From Pedobacter panaciterrae (GTDB lineage: Bacteria; Bacteroidota; Bacteroidia; Sphingobacteriales; Sphingobacteriaceae): 64,000 bases of DNA. Each line of letters starts with the position of its first letter. Within the stretch, counting starts at the first letter, position 1. Under the pieces are notes generated by a model. That model searched no databases. It was not told the origin of the DNA and was given only the letters and a program-made list of their open reading frames with translations. The stretch spans positions 1-64,000 of the forward strand of contig NZ_LGEL01000025.1 in NCBI RefSeq assembly GCF_001636695.1. Direction: 5' to 3'. Both the position numbers and the translations under genes were made by a program. Shown one piece after another: positions 9,229-17,981 of the stretch.

Positions 9229-9259
9229 GCTAACAAATAAACAAGTGTTATTTGTTGGC
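9229..9259 (+). promoter_or_regulatory. Inverted repeat just upstream of the hybrid kinase start
   Basis: GCTAACAAATAA (9229-9240) and TTATTTGTTGGC (9248-9259) are reverse complements at 11 of 12 positions around a 7-nt spacer. The right arm ends 8 nt before the ATG at 9268. It could be an operator or an mRNA hairpin over the ribosome landing site; nothing in the sequence decides. Confidence 0.4.
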
Positions 9260-9267
9260 TGCTAACA

Positions 9268-11178
9268 ATGCAAGAATCAATAGAAGAGAAAATTTATCTT
9301 TTTCAAATGTTACTGGACAATGTTCCAGTTGTCATCTTCAGAATAAATAAAGACGGAATATTTACCCGGTCTGTTGGTCTGGGATTGAGGGTGTTTGGTG
9401 TTAAAGATAATGAGTCTGTAGGAAAAAATATTTTTGAGCTATATCCGTCTGTGAGTAGCCGGATGCGTCGCGCATTGGCAGGAGAATCGCTTAAATTTAT
9501 CACAGACATGGAAATTAAGGGTAGAATAATACTCCTTGATGTTACGCTTTGTCCGGATCCATTTAATCTGGGTGGGGTTATTGGTTTTCTTTTAGATATT
9601 ACTCAGCAAAATGATGTAGAGACGGAATTGAGTAAGGCTAAGATAAAATTAGGGCAAACGGTTGAGCTGCTAAACACCGGAGAAGAGATTAGTAAGACTG
9701 GTAGCTGGGAGTACGATATTGAAGCAGATCTGGTTTATCGGACAAAAAACATGAAGCTCTTACTGGGGATTAATGAGGAAACAACTTCCCTAAATGATGC
9801 TGCGATTTTGTATGAAGACAATGGCGCAGAGTTAATTAGGGAGGGAATGAAAAATGCAATTGAAAATCAATTGCCATATAATATTGAACTAGTACCTAAG
9901 GGTACGCAGAAGTGTTTCAGGAGTATAGGTATTCCAATAGTTGAAAACGGAAAAACGATAAGAGTTGTAGGTGCTGTAACTGATATCACCGTAATAAAAC
10001 AAGTAGAAAGAGAGCTGCTAAAGGCAAAGCAAATAGCCGAAAATGCAGCCATGGCTAAGCAGCAGTTTCTATCGAACATGAGTCATGAGATAAGAACTCC
10101 AATGAACGCTGTGATAGGGATGACTAATTTGCTTTTACAGGAAAACCCTAAACCTGAACAGATAGACGGATTAAGGATTTTAAAATTCTCTAGTGAGAAT
10201 CTGTTGGGCTTAATAAATGATGTACTGGATTACAGTAAAATTGAATCCGGAAAAATTTCTTTTGAACAGATCGATTTCAACTTAGTCGATCTGGCAAATA
10301 ATGTTAGAGAAACTCATTATTTAGCAGCAAAAGAAAAGGGACTTCAATTTAAAATAAAAGTAGATTCAGATTTGCCTGTGATGATAGTTGGCGACCCAAC
10401 AAGGTTAACACAGATATTAAATAACCTGGTAAGTAATGCCATTAAATTTACGAATAGTGGTTCAGTTATCATGGACTTGTCGCTCAACAAAGTTTTAGGT
10501 AATCTGGTAGATGTCGACTTTGCTATAACAGACACCGGAATTGGTATCGACGCTGATAAGAAGGATTATATTTTCGAGAGTTTTACTCAGGCGAGTGCTG
10601 ATACGACCAGAGTTTTTGGCGGAACAGGTTTAGGCCTTGCTATAACTAAAAAGATTATAGAGCTACTCGGAGGAAATATATCTGTTAAAAGTACAGTTGC
10701 TAAAGGCTCCAGTTTCATGTTTAATCTACAGTTCAAGAAAAGCAAAAAGAAGGTAGCTAATGTTCGTATACCTGAAATTGTTCCTGATTTTTTAAACCTT
10801 TCTGGCTATAAGATACTTTTGGTTGAGGATAATGAGATCAATGTAATTGTTGCCCGTAAATTTATGCAAAAGTGGGGTCTTCATATTGATTGTGCCGGAA
10901 ATGGAACTGAGGCGGTTGAAAAGGTAATCGAAAATCACTACGACCTGGTATTGATGGATCTGGAAATGCCAAAAATGGATGGTTATGAGGCTACAAAGGT
11001 TATAAGGTCTATTGGCGATGATAAGTTTAAACAGCTCCCAATTATTGCTTTAACTGCATCTTTGCTAACAGAAATTAATAAGCAAATTTTGGAAGCTGGC
11101 ATTGATGATTATGTAGCGAAGCCATTTAGCCCTACGGAATTACATTCTAAAATAAAGCAGTACCTGCAACTTGATTAA
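9268..11178 (+). CDS. Soluble hybrid sensor histidine kinase (PAS-PAS-HisKA-HATPase-REC)
   Basis: Two-component sensor of 636 aa without a transmembrane helix, so it probably senses a cytoplasmic signal. Order: PAS-like domain (residues about 10-115), a second PAS-like region (about 140-245), HisKA with SNMSHEIRTPMN and phospho-His273, an HATPase domain with N-box NLVSNAIKFT, DTGIGID and GTGLGLAI, then a receiver domain with VEDNEINV, phospho-acceptor Asp564 in LMDLEMPKMDG, ALTA and VAKPF. All catalytic residues are present. No DNA-binding output domain or partner regulator is adjacent, so phosphate probably goes to a distant phosphotransfer protein. Its end overlaps the convergent GNAT gene by 4 nt. 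Confidence 0.95.
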   Translation: MQESIEEKIYLFQMLLDNVPVVIFRINKDGIFTRSVGLGLRVFGVKDNESVGKNIFELYPSVSSRMRRALAGESLKFITDMEIKGRIILLDVTLCPDPFNLGGVIGFLLDITQQNDVETELSKAKIKLGQTVELLNTGEEISKTGSWEYDIEADLVYRTKNMKLLLGINEETTSLNDAAILYEDNGAELIREGMKNAIENQLPYNIELVPKGTQKCFRSIGIPIVENGKTIRVVGAVTDITVIKQVERELLKAKQIAENAAMAKQQFLSNMSHEIRTPMNAVIGMTNLLLQENPKPEQIDGLRILKFSSENLLGLINDVLDYSKIESGKISFEQIDFNLVDLANNVRETHYLAAKEKGLQFKIKVDSDLPVMIVGDPTRLTQILNNLVSNAIKFTNSGSVIMDLSLNKVLGNLVDVDFAITDTGIGIDADKKDYIFESFTQASADTTRVFGGTGLGLAITKKIIELLGGNISVKSTVAKGSSFMFNLQFKKSKKKVANVRIPEIVPDFLNLSGYKILLVEDNEINVIVARKFMQKWGLHIDCAGNGTEAVEKVIENHYDLVLMDLEMPKMDGYEATKVIRSIGDDKFKQLPIIALTASLLTEINKQILEAGIDDYVAKPFSPTELHSKIKQYLQLD

Positions 11179-11702
11179 GGGTTTTCCTGTTCTTTGATCA
11201 TATAAACAGATGATATTGGTAATTCATCCATTTCTGTTTTTTGATCCTGAGGTTTAAATCCGTTATTCTCAAAATAACTTATAAGAGGGTTGTGCTCATA
11301 TTCATTAAGCCAGATTGCCTGGTAAGATTTGCTGATGCTGATACACTTCTGGAACATAGATTCGATGCATCCAGTGTCATTGTATTTTGAGAGTATACCG
11401 AAATCTGCTATTCTAATTGCTTTTTTGTTATCAATAGAAATTGGTCGGCTGCCATTTGTGGTAAGGCGTGTATAACCTGCAGCTTCATCATTTATGTATA
11501 CAATCAGCCATTGATTAGACATGCTGTTCACCTCATCGATTAATGTTTCTCCATTAAAATTAAGGGCAATGTATTCTTGTAACATCGAATCGTTTAAAAT
11601 TGCTGAGAATTTTTGACGGGCTATCTCTTTTGTAAGGTATATTAAGGTCTCTATCCCTTGTTCATTTGCTATTGTAAATTTAGTAATGATCTTATTGTCC
11701 AT
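11175..11702 (-). CDS. GNAT family N-acetyltransferase
   Basis: A 175-residue protein with the GNAT layout: an N-terminal helix pair, a beta strand WLIVYINDEAAGYTRL, a central IRIADFGIL strand, and a C-terminal LISYFENNGFKP that matches the usual 'FYxxxGF' end of the fold. The acetyl-CoA loop is weakly conserved; I do not see a clear Q/RxxGxG/A, so activity is not certain. Start chosen at the ATG 11702 (MDNKIITKF) rather than the upstream reading. It lies downstream of the MocR regulator on the same strand, 85 nt away, and could be co-transcribed. Substrate unknown. Confidence 0.75.
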   Translation of the reverse strand: MDNKIITKFTIANEQGIETLIYLTKEIARQKFSAILNDSMLQEYIALNFNGETLIDEVNSMSNQWLIVYINDEAAGYTRLTTNGSRPISIDNKKAIRIADFGILSKYNDTGCIESMFQKCISISKSYQAIWLNEYEHNPLISYFENNGFKPQDQKTEMDELPISSVYMIKEQENP

Positions 11703-11787
11703 ATTTTTTGAATTAATAAGGACTAAAGGTAGCCGCAATGATAAAAAAGGAGATGTACACCTTGTGAAAGAATTACCGGTACAGATG

Positions 11788-13197
11788 CTACCTGAACATT
11801 TTACCGATCTTCTTTAGGGCTGTAATTCTTTTAGCAGAATATTGATTGGCAAATACAATTCGAAAAAACCTGCTGTAGGTGTTTGAAAATGAAAAAGTAT
11901 GTCCGGGCGTGAACCTTATTCCAATCCGTTCACATTCGTTGTAAAACCTGTCCATGTCTATTCTGTCTGGCATCTTAACCCATATGTTGTATCCTCCGGC
12001 AGGGGTAAAAGCTATAATGTCCTTTGGAAAGCTGGATGATAATAAGTTTAAGGTGAAATTGGCATTTTTGGCTAGTTGCATCCTGAACTTGCGTATGTGC
12101 CTGTCGTAACTTCCGGTATGAATAAGTTTGTTTACAGTTTCCTGATATATTGGCGAAACAGTACTGCCTAGTGAGAATTTGATTTGTTCTGCCTGCTGGA
12201 AAAATTTACCTGTAGAGAGCCAGCCTAAGCGAATACCCGGTGAAAGTGTTTTTGAGTAAGATGAATATGTGATAACCAGGCCACTCTGGTCAAAGCTTTT
12301 GATTGTACCGGGTCTGTAGTGGTTAAAATTTAAATCTCCGTAAATATCATTCTCTATAATTGCAATATTGTAATGTTGGGCTATTTGAAGTAATTGCTTT
12401 TTCTGGATGTCTGTAAGTAGTATTCCGGTTGGATTTTGAAAGTTTGGGGTTACGAGTATGGCTTTAATCTGATTGCCGGAACACGCTTTTTTAAGATAAT
12501 CGACATCGAATCCGGTTTGGCTATCGATGGGGATTTCTATTACTCTTAGCCTTAATACCCTGATCACTTCTAAAACTGAAAATACACATGGGCTTTCTAT
12601 CGCAATAATATCGCCAGGAGCGCAAATTGATGCAAGTGCAATATATAGTGCCTGCAATCCTCCATCAGTTATAATCAATTCTGCGGGATTAATTGGTGTT
12701 TGATAGGTAGCCGCTCTGGTTGAAATATGCTCGCGTAATAGTCGTGATCCGTGAGAGGGGTAATACTTTAACAAGCCAACACCTTGCTCTCTGATTACTT
12801 GTTGCATGGTACGCAAAAGTAAATTTTGAGGTATGATGAGGCTTCCGGGTGCGGCAACATTGAATTCGGAAAGTTTAGAACCGGGATGTTCGGTAGTAAT
12901 GAGATTCAGATTGTTCTCGAATACAGCATCTCTTACTACAGGTGTGTTTTGAGTTTGTAAGGATTGTTGGTAATGTTTAGGTAATTTATTGCTTACATAG
13001 TATCCTGATTTTGGGATACTTTGAACAAGACCTTTAATAATCAGATGCTCGTAGCCATTCTGAATGGTACTTGTACTTGTTTTGTATTGTTCTTTAAGCT
13101 CACGTATTGAAGGAAGTTTATGCCCTGGCCTGAAGGTTCCTTCAATAATATTGCGCTCAATGACTGATGTAAACTCTTCGAATTTATATGATCTCAT
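11788..13197 (-). CDS. MocR-type transcriptional regulator (GntR wHTH fused to aminotransferase domain)
   Basis: PLP-binding regulator of 469 aa. Residues about 1-70 form a GntR-type winged helix (GHKLPSIRELKEQYKTSTST); residues about 100-465 are a fold-type I aminotransferase domain. PLP-binding residues are visible: Asp284 in IENDIYGDL and the Schiff-base lysine Lys316 in YSSYSKTLSPG. MocR proteins often act on divergent neighbours, here the oxidoreductase gene 53 bp away. A minus-strand -7 box TAGGTTTG lies at 13205-13212. PdxR-like or amino-compound-sensing roles are possible; no vitamin B6 gene is nearby. Confidence 0.92.
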   Translation of the reverse strand: MRSYKFEEFTSVIERNIIEGTFRPGHKLPSIRELKEQYKTSTSTIQNGYEHLIIKGLVQSIPKSGYYVSNKLPKHYQQSLQTQNTPVVRDAVFENNLNLITTEHPGSKLSEFNVAAPGSLIIPQNLLLRTMQQVIREQGVGLLKYYPSHGSRLLREHISTRAATYQTPINPAELIITDGGLQALYIALASICAPGDIIAIESPCVFSVLEVIRVLRLRVIEIPIDSQTGFDVDYLKKACSGNQIKAILVTPNFQNPTGILLTDIQKKQLLQIAQHYNIAIIENDIYGDLNFNHYRPGTIKSFDQSGLVITYSSYSKTLSPGIRLGWLSTGKFFQQAEQIKFSLGSTVSPIYQETVNKLIHTGSYDRHIRKFRMQLAKNANFTLNLLSSSFPKDIIAFTPAGGYNIWVKMPDRIDMDRFYNECERIGIRFTPGHTFSFSNTYSRFFRIVFANQYSAKRITALKKIGKMFR

Positions 13198-13204
13198 AAG
13201 AACT

Positions 13205-13245
13205 CAAACCTAATCAATTTTTGTAATTTGCATATAAATTGGTTA
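13205..13245. promoter_or_regulatory. Divergent promoter region with inverted repeat
   Basis: The 53-bp gap between the MocR gene and the oxidoreductase holds a minus-strand -7 box TAGGTTTG (13205-13212). It also holds TAATCAATTT (13211-13220) facing AAATTGGTTA (13236-13245), matching as an inverted repeat at 9 of 10 positions with a 15-nt centre. The left arm overlaps the MocR -7 box. This suits an operator controlling both directions, with MocR itself the obvious candidate ligand. Confidence 0.45.
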
Positions 13246-13250
13246 AGCAA

Positions 13251-14189
13251 ATGAAAAGTATCGTATTAAAGGATTTTGGCAGTGTAGATAATTTAGTTTA
13301 TGTGGAATTGCCGGTGCCATCAATAAATGACGGAGAAGTACTTATACGGGTAAAGGCCATTAGTATAAATCCGGTTGATGTTAAAACCCGCATAGGTAAA
13401 GGACGTGCCGCAAAGTTAAAGGATGAAAATCCTATTATTCTTGGCTGGGATGTGTCGGGAATTGTAAAAGCATCTAAATCTGATTCGTTTAAAGAAGGAG
13501 ATGAGGTATTTGGTATGATCAATTTCCCGGGACATGGAAAGGCCTATTCTGAGTATGTGGCTGCTCCTGCAATTCACCTTGCTTTAAAACCAGCTAACGT
13601 TATTCACGAAGAGGCTGCGGCGGCAACTTTAGCTGCATTAACTGCGTGGCAGGCGCTAGTTGACCATGCAAAAATAAAGAAAGGCGATAGGGTATTAGTT
13701 CATGCCGCTGCGGGTGGTGTAGGGCATTATGCGGTGCAGATTGCAAAACATTTGGGGGCTTATGTAATCGGGACTTCTTCAGCAGGTAAAAAGGATTTTG
13801 TATTAAGCTTGGGCGCTGATGAGCATATAGATTATACAAGTCAGGCTCTAGAAGATGCTACAAATAATATTGACTTTGTACTTGATGCGATTGGAGGAGA
13901 AAATATTGACAACTCTTTAAAAGTAATGAAAAAGGGAGCAACAATTATTAGCATTCCATCAGGCCAAAATGATGCAGTAACTGAAAAAGCTGCAGCATTA
14001 GGTATGGTTGGTTATCCGATTATGGTACATTCTGATGGCAAGGAAATGAAAGATATTGCTGCTTTACTTGAAAGTGGAGCCATCAAATCTCACGTGTCGC
14101 AAGTGTTCGAGTTTGACCAGATGAAAGCAGCACACCTATCGCTTGAAACAGGGAAAACTCAGGGAAAGATTGTTGTAAAGGGTTATTAA
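13251..14189 (+). CDS. NADP-dependent medium-chain oxidoreductase (quinone reductase-like)
   Basis: Zinc-independent medium-chain dehydrogenase/reductase of 312 aa. N-terminal GroES-like domain (SINPVDVKTRIG; GWDVSGIV), a linker AAATLAALTAWQAL, and a Rossmann domain with VHAAAGGVGHYAVQIAKHLGA, the NADPH-binding signature of quinone reductases. The cysteine and glutamate ligands of the zinc alcohol dehydrogenases are absent. It reduces quinones or enones in the cytoplasm; the substrate is not readable. ATG at 13251 chosen over a TTG at 13239. Divergent from and probably controlled by the MocR gene. Confidence 0.9.
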   Translation: MKSIVLKDFGSVDNLVYVELPVPSINDGEVLIRVKAISINPVDVKTRIGKGRAAKLKDENPIILGWDVSGIVKASKSDSFKEGDEVFGMINFPGHGKAYSEYVAAPAIHLALKPANVIHEEAAAATLAALTAWQALVDHAKIKKGDRVLVHAAAGGVGHYAVQIAKHLGAYVIGTSSAGKKDFVLSLGADEHIDYTSQALEDATNNIDFVLDAIGGENIDNSLKVMKKGATIISIPSGQNDAVTEKAAALGMVGYPIMVHSDGKEMKDIAALLESGAIKSHVSQVFEFDQMKAAHLSLETGKTQGKIVVKGY

Positions 14190-14330
14190 TAATTAAGTAC
14201 TTGAAGTAAATGGTGTTCGAGGTGCACAACATAGTCGTTAATCAAAAAATCGAGCGTAAATTATTTCTGCCATATAGCTGTTTTTTACTTTCGTATGAAA
14301 TATTTTTACCGTCGTCAGTAGCGATTCAGC

Positions 14331-14338
14331 TACCTTTG
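14331..14338 (+). promoter_or_regulatory. -7 box of the TlpA-like/GH29 operon
   Basis: Perfect TACCTTTG. The start would fall near 14345, leaving a leader of about 17 nt before the ATG at 14362 and ruling against the TTG at 14341. No good TTTG is seen at -33, only a T run at 14303-14307. Confidence 0.45.
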
Positions 14339-14361
14339 CATTGACTAAGAGTATTAGAAAT

Positions 14362-15579
14362 ATGGTAAGATACGCATTTTTGGCTGTTTTAATGGCCTTT
14401 TCTCTATTCTGCAATGCGCAGATTAATTTGCAACAAGGAAAATGGAAAGCAGCATTGCATCGGGCAGATGGAAATGAAATACCTTTTGAGCTTGGAATTC
14501 AAAAGCAAGGTAATACTACGGTTTGTTATGTTGTAAATGGTACTGAACGACTTAAAACGGAAATGACATTAATCTCTAAAGATTCTGTTTTGATTAAAAT
14601 GCCGGTATTTGAATCTTCTTTCAGGGTTAAAATTATAAATAAGGATAGTTTAAATGGCGTATGGATAAAAGGCGGATCAGTTAAAGATTTAGTGATGCCA
14701 TTTTCAGCAACCTCAAATGCAAGTCGTTTTCCTAAAGGGCCAGCTGGTAATGTATCTGTTAAAGGAAAATGGAAAATTGAATTTACCAGAGCTGATCAGT
14801 CTGAAAGATTAGCAATTGGTGAGTTTACACAGAATGGCCAGAAAGTAGGTGGCTCCGTACTAACTCCTTCCGGGGATTATCGTTACCTTGATGGGATAGT
14901 AATTGGCGACTCTTTAATGATCTCGACTTTTGATGGCATACATGCACTTGTTTTCTCTGCCAAAATTAAGGGAGACAGTATAAAAGGTAGTTTGTACAGT
15001 GGTGCTACATCATTCGAAAAATGGACTGCTGTTAAAGATTCGAATGTTAAACTTGAAGCTCCGGTAACAGCGCTTAAAGAGGGAGAAAGTGGTCGTCTGG
15101 ATTTTAGCTTTAAAGATCTTGAGGGTAATGTAGTTTCTATAAATGATAAGAGATTTAAAGATAAAGTTGTAGTTATACAGCTGATGGGGTCATGGTGCCC
15201 TAACTGTATGGATGAGATGGCTTTTTTGAGTGATTATTACCGCAAAAATAAAAGCAGAGGTGTTGAAATTATTGCATTAGCTTATGAATTAAGCACGGAT
15301 GAGGCAAGATCAAGAAAAAGCCTGCAAAAGTTCCGGCAACAATTTAAGGTTGAATACCCAATGCTCATTACTGGTGTTACTGCCGGAGATCCGCAAAAGA
15401 CAGAAAAAACTTTACCGCAGTTAACTGCAATTAAGGTATTTCCCACAAGTATCATATTGGATAAAAAAGGATTGGTAAATCATATTAATACTTCATTTTA
15501 TGGCCCTGGTACCGGCGAGTATTATGTGCAGTATAAAAAGGAATTTGAAGAGGTTATGAATTCTTTACTGAGTAAATAA
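14362..15579 (+). CDS. TlpA-like exported thioredoxin-fold protein
   Basis: Exported protein of 405 aa. A signal peptide (MVRYAFLAVLMAFSLFCNAQ) is followed by about 230 residues of beta-rich sequence and a C-terminal TlpA/ResA-type thioredoxin domain with the active site WCPNC (Cys279, Cys282). The signal ends in CNAQ, so lipidation at that Cys is conceivable, but there is no good lipobox. A disulfide reductase in the periplasm is the expected role. The long N-terminal part contains two similar segments (GKWKAALHRADG near residue 25 and GKWKIEFTRADQ near 140), an internal duplication. It is 4 nt ahead of a fucosidase gene, so they share a transcript. Confidence 0.88.
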   Translation: MVRYAFLAVLMAFSLFCNAQINLQQGKWKAALHRADGNEIPFELGIQKQGNTTVCYVVNGTERLKTEMTLISKDSVLIKMPVFESSFRVKIINKDSLNGVWIKGGSVKDLVMPFSATSNASRFPKGPAGNVSVKGKWKIEFTRADQSERLAIGEFTQNGQKVGGSVLTPSGDYRYLDGIVIGDSLMISTFDGIHALVFSAKIKGDSIKGSLYSGATSFEKWTAVKDSNVKLEAPVTALKEGESGRLDFSFKDLEGNVVSINDKRFKDKVVVIQLMGSWCPNCMDEMAFLSDYYRKNKSRGVEIIALAYELSTDEARSRKSLQKFRQQFKVEYPMLITGVTAGDPQKTEKTLPQLTAIKVFPTSIILDKKGLVNHINTSFYGPGTGEYYVQYKKEFEEVMNSLLSK

Positions 15580-15583
15580 GATT

Positions 15584-17146
15584 ATGGAGAAGAGACATTA
15601 TTTTAATAAGCTAAGTTGGATCTTATTAATGGGGCTTGAATTGGTTATTTGTGTGGGATTATCAAATAACAGTTCTGCTCAGATTTTTACCAATAAAAAC
15701 TATGTTAAAATTAATCCGGGAGATACAGAACGGGATATTATAAAAAAAGCAGCTAATGTGGTGCCTGCCGACAGACAATTACGATGGCAGCAATTGGAAT
15801 TAACGGCTTTTATACACTTCGGGATAAATACTTTTACCAATAAAGAATGGGGAGACGGATCTGAAGACCCTAAAATCTTTAATCCGACAGCTCTGGATGC
15901 CCGGCAATGGGTAAAGACTTGTAAGGAAGCAGGTTTTAAACAGATTATTTTAACGGCAAAACATCATGATGGTTTTTGTTTGTGGCCAAGTAAATACACA
16001 GAGCATTCTGTGAAAAATAGTCCATGGAAAGCGGGTAAAGGTGATGTGGTTAAAGAAACAGCTGATGCCTGTAAGGAATTCGGGATAGGATTCGGAATTT
16101 ATCTTTCGCCATGGGACCGTAATTCCAAATACTTTGGGAGTATGGAATACAATGACTATTTCATTAATCAGCTAACGGAGCTGCTAACTCAATATGGCCA
16201 GATTGATGAGGTTTGGTTTGATGGTGCCAATGGTGAAGGACCTTCTGGTAAAAAACAGGTTTATGAATATAATAGATGGTATGAGTTAATTCGCAAGTTA
16301 CAGCCTAAAGCTACAATTGCTGTTTCAGGGCCAGATGTAAGGTGGGTAGGAACGGAAAGTGGCTATGGAAGAGAAACGGAATGGAGCGTTGTGCCCGGTG
16401 ATGAACTTAAGCCTGAAAAGGTAGCTGAAAACTCACAGCAGAAAGTTGAATTTGCTCCAAAAGATATGATGGCAAACGACTTGGGTAGCAGATCAAAAAT
16501 AGCTAAAGCAAAAAGCCTGGTATGGTATCCGGCTGAAATAGATGTGTCTATCCGTCCGGGTTGGTTTTACCACACTACAGAAGATAAGGATGTTAAAACA
16601 CCGGAGAAATTAATGGATATTTATTATAGCTCTGTTGGACGAAATGGTGTTTTGCTATTGAATATTCCTCCGGATACGAGAGGGCTGATTAGTGACAGTG
16701 ATATTAAATCTTTGCAAGGCTTTAAAAAAGAAAAGGATAATACTTTTGCGGTAAACCTGTTGGCTGGTGCAGTTGCCAAAGGAAGCAATGCAAAAAAAAC
16801 AAGTGTATTGTTTGATGGTAAAGATAATACTGCATGGGCAACTAAGCCAGGCGATAGTACGATTGTTATTGATCTTAAATTATCAAGATCAAAGAAATTT
16901 GATTTGCTTTTATTGCAGGAGAATTTGAGATTAGGACAGCGAGTAGAAAGCTTTGTTTTAGAGTATAAAGCAGGAGATGAATGGAAGGTAGCTACAAAGG
17001 GCACTACTATTGGTTATAAGCGCTTATTGCGTTTTGCTCCGGTTAATGCTTCGGAAGTTAGATTGAAGATTATCTCATCAAGGTTAAACCCTGCGATTGC
17101 TGAAATAGGCCTATACAAACAGGAAGCTGGTGAAAAAGCCAGATAA
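15584..17146 (+). CDS. GH29 alpha-L-fucosidase with C-terminal discoidin-like domain
   Basis: Secreted glycosidase of 520 aa releasing alpha-linked L-fucose. A signal peptide ends near SSAQ (residue 33). The GH29 barrel shows AFIHFGINTFTNKEWG, the substrate-binding TAKHHDGFCLW, and VWFDGANGEG with probable nucleophile Asp213. Residues about 375-515 resemble an F5/8 type C (CBM32-like) module. It follows the TlpA-like gene by 4 nt. Its last 36 nt overlap the convergent FadR-type gene. Sequence style (WPSKYTEHSVKNSPWK) suggests the GH29 group with narrower alpha-1,3/4 linkage preference, which is inference. Confidence 0.93.
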   Translation: MEKRHYFNKLSWILLMGLELVICVGLSNNSSAQIFTNKNYVKINPGDTERDIIKKAANVVPADRQLRWQQLELTAFIHFGINTFTNKEWGDGSEDPKIFNPTALDARQWVKTCKEAGFKQIILTAKHHDGFCLWPSKYTEHSVKNSPWKAGKGDVVKETADACKEFGIGFGIYLSPWDRNSKYFGSMEYNDYFINQLTELLTQYGQIDEVWFDGANGEGPSGKKQVYEYNRWYELIRKLQPKATIAVSGPDVRWVGTESGYGRETEWSVVPGDELKPEKVAENSQQKVEFAPKDMMANDLGSRSKIAKAKSLVWYPAEIDVSIRPGWFYHTTEDKDVKTPEKLMDIYYSSVGRNGVLLLNIPPDTRGLISDSDIKSLQGFKKEKDNTFAVNLLAGAVAKGSNAKKTSVLFDGKDNTAWATKPGDSTIVIDLKLSRSKKFDLLLLQENLRLGQRVESFVLEYKAGDEWKVATKGTTIGYKRLLRFAPVNASEVRLKIISSRLNPAIAEIGLYKQEAGEKAR

Positions 17147-17842
17147 TAAAGATAATCTTAGAAAATGGTTTTCCAGGTGATTGCGCATTGCATTTCGAAA
17201 CAGTTCAGGAGAACCATTTTCGAGGATATCGATCAGACCTTTATGTGAAACGAACTTTCCATAGGTAGTGGGTTTCTTTAACATACCGCTATTGTTTACA
17301 AAATCGAATATAGGAAGTAACATTTTCTGAAATTTCTTCATCGTTTTGTTTCCGGTTATTTCATAGAGCTTTGCATGAAAGGCAATTTCCTGGTCAATAT
17401 CAAAAAGGTAATCTTTGGCTACTTCAGGCTCGTTTTCAACAATGGCTTTCAATTCTTTGATATTTTCGGCTGTGACATTTCGGAACAGGAAGTCCGCCAT
17501 TCCAATTTCAAGTGTTAACCTTATCTCAAAGATTTCTCTTAAAGTTTCTTCATCCAGAATATGCGGGTTCATACTCTTGCTTAGTATCCCAAAAATATCC
17601 GGACTTGTAATTACAGTGCCCTTTTTCTTTTTAGTTTCGATTAGGCCCATCAATCTTAATCTCAATAATGCCTCTCTGACAACAGTTCTGCTTACACCAA
17701 GAGATGAGCAAAGTTCTAACTCAGCTGGAATACCATCACCAATTTTAAGATGTTTTGCCTGAAGAAGTTCCACTAGCTTTGTCTCCACGCGATCCACCAG
17801 AGTGCTTGTGTCAATTTTTCTGATAGAATTAAGTACGTCCAT
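17111..17842 (-). CDS. FadR-subfamily GntR transcriptional regulator
   Basis: Regulator of 243 aa. Winged helix at residues about 15-80 with LGVSRTVVREALLRLRLMGL, the GntR recognition region, followed by an all-helical FCD ligand domain. Metal-ligand residues of that domain are present: Asp and His in DIDQEIAFH, His in SHKGL, and His in NHLENH. Such regulators bind organic or sugar acids. It follows the susD terminator and has its own promoter. Location between the fucosidase and the SusC/D genes suggests a part in sugar catabolism control, not shown by sequence. Confidence 0.9.
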   Translation of the reverse strand: MDVLNSIRKIDTSTLVDRVETKLVELLQAKHLKIGDGIPAELELCSSLGVSRTVVREALLRLRLMGLIETKKKKGTVITSPDIFGILSKSMNPHILDEETLREIFEIRLTLEIGMADFLFRNVTAENIKELKAIVENEPEVAKDYLFDIDQEIAFHAKLYEITGNKTMKKFQKMLLPIFDFVNNSGMLKKPTTYGKFVSHKGLIDILENGSPELFRNAMRNHLENHFLRLSLLSGFFTSFLFV

Positions 17843-17881
17843 TTTTTGTGTTTAATTAGGTGTTATAAATCAGATGGCAGC

Positions 17882-17912
17882 CAAATATAGTTTTAAGGGA
17901 AGATTAAACAAA
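17882..17912 (-). promoter_or_regulatory. Promoter of the FadR-type gene
   Basis: Minus strand: TTTG (17909-17912), 19-nt spacer, TATATTTG (17882-17889). Both boxes are perfect matches to the Bacteroidota form. Leader of about 33 nt before the ATG at 17842. The -33 box lies within the T-rich tail of the susD terminator. Confidence 0.65.
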
Positions 17913-17917
17913 ATTAA

Positions 17918-17941
17918 AAAGCCGCCCATCCGGACGGCTTT
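17918..17941 (-). terminator. Intrinsic terminator after susC-susD
   Basis: Minus-strand stem AAAGCCGTCC pairing with GGGCGGCTTT through a short loop, followed by TTAATTTTG. It lies 40 nt past the susD stop and closes the first ROK-susC-susD unit. Confidence 0.8.
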
Positions 17942-17981
17942 GACACCAAATTATAAACCAAATTTTAAAATGACAATCGTT

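Noticed and set aside
16624-17004. 126-codon minus-strand ORF within the first GH29 gene
   Set aside because: Fully inside the C-terminal discoidin-like region of GH29, no family, antisense shadow.
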